From JABMMZ01 sp040403495 (GTDB lineage: Bacteria > Bacteroidota > Bacteroidia > NS11-12g > UBA955): 64,000 nucleotides of DNA. A program made the position numbers and the translations under genes. The stretch covers positions 32,258 to 96,257 of the forward strand of contig JBBAKM010000009.1 of the NCBI GenBank assembly GCA_040403495.1. The letters run 5' to 3'. The notes beneath the pieces are model-generated. The model ran no database searches, was not told the DNA's origin, and saw only the letters and a program-made list of their open reading frames with translations. Below, piece by piece: positions 17,943 to 25,281 of this stretch; position 1 is the first letter of the stretch, and every line of letters begins with the position of its first letter.

Positions 17943-18561
17943 TGTTGGAATAATAGATTACAAAATGGGTAATCTGTTGAGTTTGTCTAGGGCATTCATA
18001 CATTTAAATGCCAATCCTATTATTGTAGAAACGCCTGATGATGTAAAATTAGTAGACGTTTTAGTATTGCCAGGTGTAGGTGCATTTCCAGATGGTATGA
18101 AAATGATTAATGAAAATTGTTTTCCAGATGCTATACATGATTTTATAAAAACTGGTAAAAATTTTATGGGAATCTGTTTGGGGATGCAAATGATGCTCTC
18201 TAAGGGGTATGAGCATAAAGAAACCTTGGGATTAGGATTAATTGATGGAAATGTAAAACCTTTACCAAACAATACAGAACTTAAAGTGCCCAATATTAAT
18301 TGGCATGAAATTTCAAAACCTGAAACAATATCATGGGATGATTCGATTTTAAAAAACACAAAAGAAGGTTCAAATTTTTATTTTGTACATTCTTTTTATG
18401 CAGAGCCTATAATGAAGGAAAATATTTTAGCTGAAACACAATTTGGAACATTGAAATTTGCTTCAGCAGTAAAAAAAGACAATGTTTTTGGAACGCAATT
18501 TCATCCTGAAAAAAGTGGCAACAAAGGACTAAAGATTTTGGAAACTTTACTGAAAATATGA
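17932..18561 (+). CDS. hisH: HisH-like class I glutamine amidotransferase 1
   Basis: 209 residues, normal for HisH. The nucleophile Cys82 lies in 'GICLGMQMM', and the triad is completed by His191 and Glu193 in 'TQFHPEKS'. The oxyanion strand 'LPGVGAF' is present. It should hydrolyse glutamine and deliver ammonia through the HisF barrel encoded immediately upstream. The four-base ATGA overlap with neuA and the 11-base overlap with hisF show tight coupling. A glutaminase for sugar amidination is inferred; histidine synthesis is unlikely in this setting. Confidence 0.92.
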   Translation: MKINVGIIDYKMGNLLSLSRAFIHLNANPIIVETPDDVKLVDVLVLPGVGAFPDGMKMINENCFPDAIHDFIKTGKNFMGICLGMQMMLSKGYEHKETLGLGLIDGNVKPLPNNTELKVPNINWHEISKPETISWDDSILKNTKEGSNFYFVHSFYAEPIMKENILAETQFGTLKFASAVKKDNVFGTQFHPEKSGNKGLKILETLLKI

Positions 18562-19247
18562 AAATATTAGCAATAATTCCAGCAAGAGGAGGTTCTAAAG
18601 GAATACCCAATAAAAACATTATTGAAATCAAAGAATTACCTTTAATTGCTCATACTATAATACCAACACTACCTCTTGTAAAAGAAGGAGTAATTTCTAA
18701 GTTAATTGTTAGTACCGATTCCATAGAAATTGGTCAAATTGCAGAAAAGTTTGGTGCAGAATTTCCTTTTATCAGACCAGATGATATTTCAGGAGATAAA
18801 GCGAAATCGGTAGATTTGATTAATCACGCTTTGGCATTTTATCAAAATAATGGAGACTATTTTGAAGCGGTTCTTTTATTACAGCCTACATCACCATTAA
18901 GAACCACCGAAGATTTAAGAACTGCTATTGAATTATTTTGTGAGAGTAATAATGATAGCCTAATTTCTGCGTACGAAGAGGAATACATCAATGACTTAGT
19001 AATGTATAAAAAAGCAACTGATGGAAAAACCTCGATTCCACTAAATACTAATCATAATAAAGGAGTAAGACGTCAAGACCATGGAGCAATTTTTGTAAGA
19101 AATGGTTGTATATATATCACTAAAATTGAATTGTTAATGAAAGGTTTGATTATTGGAGAACAACCATTATTGTATGTTATGCCTAAAAGCAAATCAATCA
19201 ATTTAGATACAATTGAAGATATTGAAATTTTGAAAAGGGTTTTATGA
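18558..19247 (+). CDS. neuA: CMP-nonulosonate cytidylyltransferase (NeuA/LegF-like)
   Basis: 229 residues beginning 'LAIIPARGGSKGIPNKN', the CTP-binding signature of acylneuraminate cytidylyltransferases. 'LQPTSPLRTTEDL' near 110 and 'NGCIYITK' near 184 are also family features. It activates the nine-carbon acid made by NeuB as its CMP derivative, the donor for the glycosyltransferase. It overlaps hisH by four bases and the dehydrogenase downstream by four, so it is expressed with the amidination genes. Specificity (sialic, legionaminic or related) is not readable. Confidence 0.92.
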   Translation: MKILAIIPARGGSKGIPNKNIIEIKELPLIAHTIIPTLPLVKEGVISKLIVSTDSIEIGQIAEKFGAEFPFIRPDDISGDKAKSVDLINHALAFYQNNGDYFEAVLLLQPTSPLRTTEDLRTAIELFCESNNDSLISAYEEEYINDLVMYKKATDGKTSIPLNTNHNKGVRRQDHGAIFVRNGCIYITKIELLMKGLIIGEQPLLYVMPKSKSINLDTIEDIEILKRVL

Positions 19248-20176
19248 ACATAGGAATTTTAGAGTCAGACAATTTTTCGGAATTTGCGATTAATCAACTT
19301 AGTCAATTTGGAAAAGTAAGTAAATTTAATAATCAAGACTTACAAGAATTTGTATCAGATAAACATATTTTATTCGTAAGACTAAAATATTTCATTGGTG
19401 CTGATTTGTTAAAAAACGCCTCTAATCTATTGTATATATGCTCACCAACAACAGGATTGAATCACATTGATATTGAGTATTGCATAAGTAAAAATATTAA
19501 AATCATATCATTAAAAGGAGAAAACGATTTTTTAAAAAATATCAAAGCTACACCCGAACACACACTTGGACTCATTATAGCTCTTTATAGAAACTATTCT
19601 CTAGCTTTTCAAAATACTAACAATATAAATTGGAACAGAGAAAACTACAGAGGTAATGAGATAAATGGAAGTAAAATTGGATTTATTGGATTAGGAAGAG
19701 TAGCTAAAATAGTATCAAAGTATCTTAAAACAATGGGTGCCCAAGTTGCTTTTTTTGACATAAACAACAATGTCTTTCCAGAAAGCAATGAAATAAAATT
19801 TAACAGTATCAAAGAGCTTGTATCTTGGTCAGATTGTGTTGTTTTGACGGCTTCTTATATTCCTGAAAATGGGGTAATTGTAAATAATGAAATTTTTGAC
19901 TTATTGAATGGTAAATATTTTATTAATACAGCAAGAGCTGAACTGACTCAAGAAAAGTATTTGATACAAAAAATTGAACAAAATCATTTTAAAGGAATTG
20001 CAGTAGATGTAATTACTAATGAACAAAGTGAGGATAATAATAGGTTTCATTTGATAGAAGCTTCTCGCAATAAAAATGTGATAATAACACCGCATATTGC
20101 TGGTGCCACTTTTGATTCTATGAAAAAAACAGAAGATTTTATTGCAGGTAAGCTTATTAAGTATTTAGAAATTTAA
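19244..20176 (+). CDS. D-2-hydroxyacid dehydrogenase family oxidoreductase
   Basis: 310 residues of the SerA/LdhA-type fold. The NAD-binding loop 'IGFIGLGRVAKIV' lies near 144-156. Arg in 'NTARAEL' and His in 'ITPHIAGATFD' fit the catalytic residues of the family. The N-terminal substrate domain is divergent. In nonulosonate or glycan loci such proteins are occasionally found, but their substrate is unknown; oxidation or reduction of a 2-hydroxy or 2-keto acid is a family-level statement only. It sits between neuA and an uncharacterised 512-residue protein in a run of overlapping genes. Confidence 0.85.
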   Translation: MNIGILESDNFSEFAINQLSQFGKVSKFNNQDLQEFVSDKHILFVRLKYFIGADLLKNASNLLYICSPTTGLNHIDIEYCISKNIKIISLKGENDFLKNIKATPEHTLGLIIALYRNYSLAFQNTNNINWNRENYRGNEINGSKIGFIGLGRVAKIVSKYLKTMGAQVAFFDINNNVFPESNEIKFNSIKELVSWSDCVVLTASYIPENGVIVNNEIFDLLNGKYFINTARAELTQEKYLIQKIEQNHFKGIAVDVITNEQSEDNNRFHLIEASRNKNVIITPHIAGATFDSMKKTEDFIAGKLIKYLEI

Positions 20177-20179
20177 ATA

Positions 20180-21718
20180 ATGATTTTTGCAACTAACATT
20201 TTAAAAGAAAAGGAGTATTTAAATGCATTAAAAAATGGAGTAAGAACGTTTATTTACAATCAATTAGATTTTAATCTACAAACGGATGAGAGTATTAAGT
20301 GCGTTGAATGTAATGTTAATAGGGTTCCTAGTACATGGTATTTATGGGAAAAGAACAACGAAAAAATAAATACATTCAAAACAAAGTTCCCCGAACTATT
20401 TCAAATTGGGAAGTATGACATTACATTAGCGATTCAAAAAGCAGTGTATTGGTCAAATTTTAGAACATCTTTTATTCACTATACCTACGAAAAAGATTTT
20501 AAGAATCAGCCACTTTATTACATAGAAGATTTATATCATTATAATAAATCAAAAGTATTAATTAAATATTTCAAATCAATAATTCTTTTTAAAAACCAAT
20601 ACAAAAGTATTAAGAATGAAAAAATAAACACTAATAAGATTGGAATCTTAATTGCTGATATTTTTCAATTATCTATATACAAACACATACTCCATAACAT
20701 TATTGGCAATGATAATTTTGTCGTTTTTGTAAAAACAAATTCTGTTAGAGATGCTGTAATGGAATTAGGTATCAATACTTCAAATATTGTTGTAGTTGAA
20801 GTTAACGAAAAAACTGGCAAGTTTCCAATGATTGATATAACAAAGCTAAAGGAGGCCGATTGGTATATTCTCAATCAAATAATAAATGAATGGCAGCATA
20901 TTCACCAATTAATAAATGAATGTGAAACTTATATAAAAAAAGGCATTAATAAACTATTAATTAACGAAGGAGAAAATGGTGTAAAAGGAGCTATTATTGG
21001 TGAGGTAATGAAAAAAAATAATGTATTGACTTATAACACCATGAATGGAATGAAATCAGGAGAGGCTCAAGATGCCTTTGTTAGCTTTGATTATTGGTTT
21101 GTTTGGGATAATTTAATGAAGGAGTTGTTAATTAATAAGAATAATTTACCAGAAAAGATGCTATTGGTATCAGGTCATTTGATGGAGGATGAAGTCATGA
21201 TTTATCAAAACAAAAGAACTAACGACATACGGATTAATAAAAAAGTGATTTCATTTTTCTCTATCATGGACAAAATTGAAAAAAAAATTTATACACTAGA
21301 ATATTTGTATCAATTAGCAGAGAATAATCCCAATATCCAAGTGTTAATTCGAAAACACCCTATTGAAAAGGATGAAGATTTAATTAAACCAAGTAAATAT
21401 CTAGAAAATGTTAAATTCGTGGAATATAATAAAGACAATTCCAAGGAAACCTTGTATGATCAATTGTCAATAAGTGATTTAAGTATTTGTTTTGGTTCTA
21501 CCGTTGCATTGGAGAGTAAATGGTTTGGAGTACCGTGTATTACGTTTGAAAAAAGAGATGAAAGTTTAATTTATTTAACAGACAATGAAACAATTTTTCA
21601 TGTTAAAGAATTAGAACAAATGATTCAAAAATGTACAGAATTGTTATCTATGGGTAAAAATGAAAAACCTAAACTCAATAAAGTAGCGGATACCATCGTA
21701 GAAACATTATTAAACTAA
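20180..21718 (+). CDS. Uncharacterised protein, possible GT-B-fold surface-carbohydrate transferase
   Basis: 512 soluble residues that I cannot place in a named family. The C-terminal third has 'VLIRKHPIEKDED' and 'ISICFGSTVALESKWFGVP', which resemble the His-Pro and S-x-x-x-E-x-x-x-x-G-x-P patterns of CDP-glycerol-transferase, polysialyltransferase and capsule-synthesis GT-B proteins. The N-terminal ~170 residues show nothing familiar. It lies three bases after the dehydrogenase and runs into hisH 2 without a gap. Its place just behind neuA makes it a candidate for the transferase that uses the CMP-activated sugar; this is inference. Confidence 0.75.
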   Translation: MIFATNILKEKEYLNALKNGVRTFIYNQLDFNLQTDESIKCVECNVNRVPSTWYLWEKNNEKINTFKTKFPELFQIGKYDITLAIQKAVYWSNFRTSFIHYTYEKDFKNQPLYYIEDLYHYNKSKVLIKYFKSIILFKNQYKSIKNEKINTNKIGILIADIFQLSIYKHILHNIIGNDNFVVFVKTNSVRDAVMELGINTSNIVVVEVNEKTGKFPMIDITKLKEADWYILNQIINEWQHIHQLINECETYIKKGINKLLINEGENGVKGAIIGEVMKKNNVLTYNTMNGMKSGEAQDAFVSFDYWFVWDNLMKELLINKNNLPEKMLLVSGHLMEDEVMIYQNKRTNDIRINKKVISFFSIMDKIEKKIYTLEYLYQLAENNPNIQVLIRKHPIEKDEDLIKPSKYLENVKFVEYNKDNSKETLYDQLSISDLSICFGSTVALESKWFGVPCITFEKRDESLIYLTDNETIFHVKELEQMIQKCTELLSMGKNEKPKLNKVADTIVETLLN

Positions 21719-22351
21719 ATGAATATACCAATAGTTATCATTGATTACGGTCTTGGAAATCCTCTTTCCATCAAAAACATGCTAAAAAAAGTGGGGGTAG
21801 GTCAGGTAGTGATAAGCAATGACATTGAAGTAATGCAATCTTCTAAATCCTTGATTTTGCCAGGGGTCGGTCACTTTACACAAGGGATGCAAAATCTGCA
21901 AAACCAAGGTTTAATAGAAGAACTTAATGATTTAGTATTAACCCAAAAAAAACCAATTTTAGGGATTTGTCTAGGCATGCAATTAATGACTTCATTCAGC
22001 GAAGAAGGTAACTGCAGTGGTTTAGGATGGATTGAAGCTAATACTAAAAAATTTGTATTTGAAGACAAGGATATTAAAGTACCTCACATGGCATGGTCTG
22101 ATACTCATTTTATTAAAAAACCATTTAGTGATTGCGATTTTGAAGAAGAAATACCTCGTTTTTACCATGTCCATTCTTATTTTGTCAATTGTAAAGAACA
22201 GACAGATGTTTTATCGACAGCCGAATACGGAGGACAAGTGTTTCATAATGGATTTATAAAAGATAACATCATTGGGGTTCAGTTTCATCCTGAAAAGTCG
22301 CATGTATTCGGACAAGCTTTTTTCAAAACCTTTCTGGAATATATAGGGTAA
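21719..22351 (+). CDS. hisH: HisH-like class I glutamine amidotransferase 2
   Basis: 210 residues. The triad is intact: Cys84 in 'GICLGMQLM', His190 and Glu192 in 'VQFHPEKS'. It is a paralogue of the HisH at 17932 but clearly diverged. Its expected partner, HisF 2, starts only at 23397; the two are separated by a repeat island, an assembly gap and a GIY-YIG gene. It starts directly after the stop of the 512-residue protein. The role is ammonia supply to the amidotransferase at 24142 or 8491. Confidence 0.92.
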   Translation: MNIPIVIIDYGLGNPLSIKNMLKKVGVGQVVISNDIEVMQSSKSLILPGVGHFTQGMQNLQNQGLIEELNDLVLTQKKPILGICLGMQLMTSFSEEGNCSGLGWIEANTKKFVFEDKDIKVPHMAWSDTHFIKKPFSDCDFEEEIPRFYHVHSYFVNCKEQTDVLSTAEYGGQVFHNGFIKDNIIGVQFHPEKSHVFGQAFFKTFLEYIG

Positions 22352-22372
22352 CGAGGCTTTTAAGTAATTCAA

Positions 22373-22982
22373 AAGGCTGTCATGTTCTTAACAAGGCTGT
22401 CATGTCGACGCAGGAGACATCTTATCCCGACAGCCAAACGAAAAGAGAACCAAGATTCCTCCGTTGTCGGAATGACAGCCGGGGTTAAACTGAATAGTAA
22501 CTGAGTAAGCGTTTATAAAAGTTTTTAAAAGAAACGAAAANNNNNNNNNNNNNNNNNNNNNNNNNNNNNNNNNNNNNNNNNNNNNNNNNNNNNNNNNNNN
22601 NNNNNNNNNNNNNNNNNNNNNNNNNNNNNNNNNNNNNNNNACGAAAACAAGGCTGTCATGTCGACGCAGGAGACATCTTATCCCGACAGCCCAACGAAAA
22701 TAGAACCGAGATTCCTCCGTTGTCGGAATGACAGCCGGGGGTAAACTGAATAGTAACTGAGTAAGCGTTTATAAAAGTTTTTAAAAGAAACGAAAACAAG
22801 GCTGTCATGTCGACGCAGGAGACATCTTATCCCGACAGCCCAACCAAAAGAAAACTGAGATTCCTCCGTTGTCGGAATGACAGCCAAAAGAAATCAATTT
22901 TAATGAACACATACAAGCAAAACAAGGCTGTCATGTCGACGCAGGAGACATCTTATCCCGACAGCTTTTAACAACACACAAT
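22373..22982. repeat. Repeat island with 149-base tandem units
   Basis: Copies of a 41-base element running from GGCTGTCATGTCGACGCAGG to ATCCCGACAGCC lie at 22395-22435, 22651-22691, 22800-22840 and 22926-22965, with a fragment at 22373-22385. The last base runs are arms of an inverted pair (GGCTGTC...GACAGCC). Each of the first three is followed by a second, inverted and diverged element ending GGAATGACAGCC. Together with a common AT-rich tail they form a unit of 149 bases (22651 to 22800). No protein-coding gene is supported here. Confidence 0.9.
22541..22640. other. Run of 100 N: scaffold gap
   Basis: Exactly 100 N separate two copies of the 149-base repeat. The left flank ends ACGAAAA and the right flank begins ACGAAAA; merging that seven-base overlap gives a copy-to-copy distance of 149 bases, identical to the next pair. 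The gap is therefore probably an assembler's break in a tandem repeat, with a true length of zero or a whole number of units. Confidence 0.95.
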
Positions 22983-23282
22983 TTGAAAATACACAATTAC
23001 TATGTTTACATACTTACTAATTTAAATAAGAAAGTATTATACATAGGAGTAACCAATTCAATAAGAAGGAGAATATTTGAGCATATACAAGATGCAAATG
23101 GTCTAAAAATAACATTTGCTGGTAAATATAATTGTACCAATCTTATTTATTTTGAGCATTTTCAATTTATAGAAGAAGCTATAAAAAGAGAAAAAGAATT
23201 AAAAAGTTGGAATAGACAGAAAAAGGAAAAACTAATAAATTCATCAAATCCTAAATGGGATTTTTTAGAGATTGATTATTGA
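22983..23282 (+). CDS. Small GIY-YIG domain protein, repeat-associated
   Basis: 99 residues comprising a single GIY-YIG nuclease domain of the UPF0213/YhbQ-like type: 'YYVYILTN' (7-14), 'YIGVTNSIRRRIFEH' (20-34), and 'LIYFEHF' (52-58) with the usual later 'REKELKSWNR'. The start is TTG; no ATG fits. The gene lies between two same-direction copies of the 41-base repeat (ending 22965, starting 23335). It is intact, unlike its relative at 27704. Family members are taken to be nucleases, but a cellular role is not established; linkage to the repeat is noted as a finding. Confidence 0.85.
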   Translation: MKIHNYYVYILTNLNKKVLYIGVTNSIRRRIFEHIQDANGLKITFAGKYNCTNLIYFEHFQFIEEAIKREKELKSWNRQKKEKLINSSNPKWDFLEIDY

Positions 23283-23334
23283 AATATAATATTAAGACTT
23301 AAGTTTATTAAGATTACTTTCATTTTATTAACAA

Positions 23335-23375
23335 GGCTGTCATGTCGACGCAGGAGACATCTTATCCCGACAGCC
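23335..23375. repeat. Copy of the 41-base GGCTGTC...GACAGCC element
   Basis: Identical in its core to the copies at 22395, 22651, 22800 and 22926 and in the same orientation. It closes the segment holding the GIY-YIG gene and ends 21 bases before the hisF 2 start codon. Confidence 0.9.
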
Positions 23376-23396
23376 CACAACTAAACATACCAAACA

Positions 23397-24137
23397 ATGA
23401 GTCGAACACGCATAATACCAGTTTTAACCATAATGGGTAATCGATTGGTAAAGACAGTAAAGTTTAAAAATCCGAATTACATAGGCGATCCATTAAATGC
23501 TATTAAAATTTTTAATGAAAAAAGAGTAGACGAACTTATAATTTTAGACATAGAAGCCTCTAAACAAAATAAAGAACCCAATTATAAGTTAATTTATGAA
23601 ATGGCAGGTGAGGCTTTTATGCCCTTAGGATATGGAGGTGGAATAAAAACACTAGAACAAGCTAAGAAAATATTTGGATTAGGAATTGAAAAAGTTGTTT
23701 TAAATTCAGTTTTACAAGAAAATCCTAAAGTAATAACCCAAATAGCAAATATTTATGGTGCTCAAAGTGTAGTAATGTCACTTGATTTCAAAAAAAATAT
23801 CTTAGGAAAACTTCGTCCACATTTTAATTCAGGCAAAGCGTATATAAAGAAGGATATCAAATCTTTAGCTTTAGAAATGATAGAATATGGAATAGGAGAA
23901 ATAATTTTACAAGATATTGAAAAAGATGGTACATTTGGCGGGTATAATTTAGAAATGATTGCAGAGTTAAAAAATTTAAGCATCCCAATCGTAGCAATGG
24001 GTGGATGTAATAGTATTAGCAACATGAAAGAGGCCATCAACAGTGGTGCCAATGCTATTGCAGCAGGGAGTTTGTTTGTTTACAGAAACAATGACCCAAA
24101 ATCAATTTTAATCAATTACCCAAAAATAGGTTTGTAA
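23397..24137 (+). CDS. hisF: HisF homologue 2; catalytic Asp11 position is Thr
   Basis: 246-residue HisF-family barrel. At the start, 'IIPVLTIMGNRLVKT' matches the family phrase I-I-x-C-L-D-V-K-x-G-R-V-V-K, and the essential Asp is Thr11. The second catalytic Asp is kept (Asp130 in 'VVMSLDFKK'). Phosphate loops 'GYGGGIKTLEQ' and 'AMGGCNSI' are present. Loss of Asp11 argues against imidazole-glycerol-phosphate synthesis and for a conduit that hands ammonia to the amidotransferase encoded four bases downstream. Its HisH partner is presumably the gene at 21719, cut off from it by the repeat island. Confidence 0.9.
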   Translation: MSRTRIIPVLTIMGNRLVKTVKFKNPNYIGDPLNAIKIFNEKRVDELIILDIEASKQNKEPNYKLIYEMAGEAFMPLGYGGGIKTLEQAKKIFGLGIEKVVLNSVLQENPKVITQIANIYGAQSVVMSLDFKKNILGKLRPHFNSGKAYIKKDIKSLALEMIEYGIGEIILQDIEKDGTFGGYNLEMIAELKNLSIPIVAMGGCNSISNMKEAINSGANAIAAGSLFVYRNNDPKSILINYPKIGL

Positions 24138-24141
24138 TCAA

Positions 24142-25275
24142 ATGGCAACTTGCATTAAATGTATCCTTGATACACAGGATGATCCAAATTTAGTTTTCGA
24201 TGAAAAAGGGGTTTGTAATTATTGTACAAATTATCAAAAAAAATATGTTGATGAATTCCCCACACTAGAATTTAGAAGTAAACAACTTGAAGAATTACTT
24301 GAAAAAATTAAACAGAATGGTGTAGGCAAAAAGTACGATTCAATAATGGGTTTAAGTGGAGGGGTTGACAGTAGTTATTTGGCTTATTTAGCAAAAGAAT
24401 GGGGCTTAAATCCACTTTTAATACATTTTGATAATGGATGGAATTCAGAATTGGCTGTAAAAAATATTGATTCAATAATAAGTCATACTGGGTTTGATTT
24501 ATATACCTATGTAGTAGATTGGGATGAGTTCAAGGATTTACAGCTTTCTTATATTAAAGCTTCTGTATTAGACTGGGAAATACCAACAGACCATGGTTTT
24601 TTTGCAATGTTGTACAAACAGGCAAGTAAACATAAAATAAAATACATTCTAACTGGCCATAACTTTCAAACTGAAGCTATTTTGCCTAAGACGATGAGAT
24701 GGAGTAAAATGGATGTGGCTAACATTATTGACATTCATGCTAAACATGGTACTAAAAAACTAAAGACATTTCCAATGATGGGATTTTTTGAATATTCAAA
24801 ATATCAATTAGTTGAAAAAATTGAAAGATTAAATCTTTTAGAATTTGTTAACTATGATAAAAATGATGCAAAAGAAACCATTATAAAAGAATTTGGTTGG
24901 AGAGACTATGGAGGTAAACATTTCGAATCCATATTTACAAGATTTTATCAAGGGTATGTTTTAAAAGAAAAATTTGGTTATGATAAACGTAAAGCTCATT
25001 TGTCTAATTTAATTTGTTCGGGACAAATAACAAGAGATGAAGCCCTTATTGAAATTCAAAAAAATCCATATTCATCTGAATTGCAATTAGCAGAAGATAA
25101 AGAATTTGTTTTAAAGAAATTAGGCATTGATAATGATATGTTTGATAATTTCATGAAAAGCCCAATAAAGTCACACTTAGAATATAAATCATATGAAACA
25201 GGATTGTACCCTCAACATACTAGATTTATGAAAAGAATAAGTGGATTTACTAAATTAATTAAAAAACTAAGGTAA
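24142..25275 (+). CDS. N-acetyl sugar amidotransferase 3 (WbpG/PseA family)
   Basis: 377 residues. CxxC pairs at Cys4/Cys7 and Cys25/Cys28, PP-loop SGGVDS at 72-77, then 'HFDNGWNSELAV'. It is a close paralogue of the copy at 8491 over its whole length, including 'GWRDYGGKH' and 'DKRKAHL'. It follows hisF 2 by four bases. The inferred job is conversion of an N-acetyl to an acetamidino group on a nucleotide sugar. Because copies 1 and 3 are so alike they may act on similar sugars or one may have arisen by duplication inside the locus. Confidence 0.88.
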   Translation: MATCIKCILDTQDDPNLVFDEKGVCNYCTNYQKKYVDEFPTLEFRSKQLEELLEKIKQNGVGKKYDSIMGLSGGVDSSYLAYLAKEWGLNPLLIHFDNGWNSELAVKNIDSIISHTGFDLYTYVVDWDEFKDLQLSYIKASVLDWEIPTDHGFFAMLYKQASKHKIKYILTGHNFQTEAILPKTMRWSKMDVANIIDIHAKHGTKKLKTFPMMGFFEYSKYQLVEKIERLNLLEFVNYDKNDAKETIIKEFGWRDYGGKHFESIFTRFYQGYVLKEKFGYDKRKAHLSNLICSGQITRDEALIEIQKNPYSSELQLAEDKEFVLKKLGIDNDMFDNFMKSPIKSHLEYKSYETGLYPQHTRFMKRISGFTKLIKKLR

Positions 25276-25281
25276 TAAAAT

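Noticed and set aside
17181..18561. Histidine biosynthesis operon
   Set aside because: Only hisF and hisH homologues are present, HisF lacks a catalytic Asp, and both sit with a sugar amidotransferase and neuA.
22373..23375. CRISPR array reading of the repeats at 22.4-23.4 kb
   Set aside because: The spacer parts are themselves repeated (149-base units), the repeats are too long and no cas gene is present.
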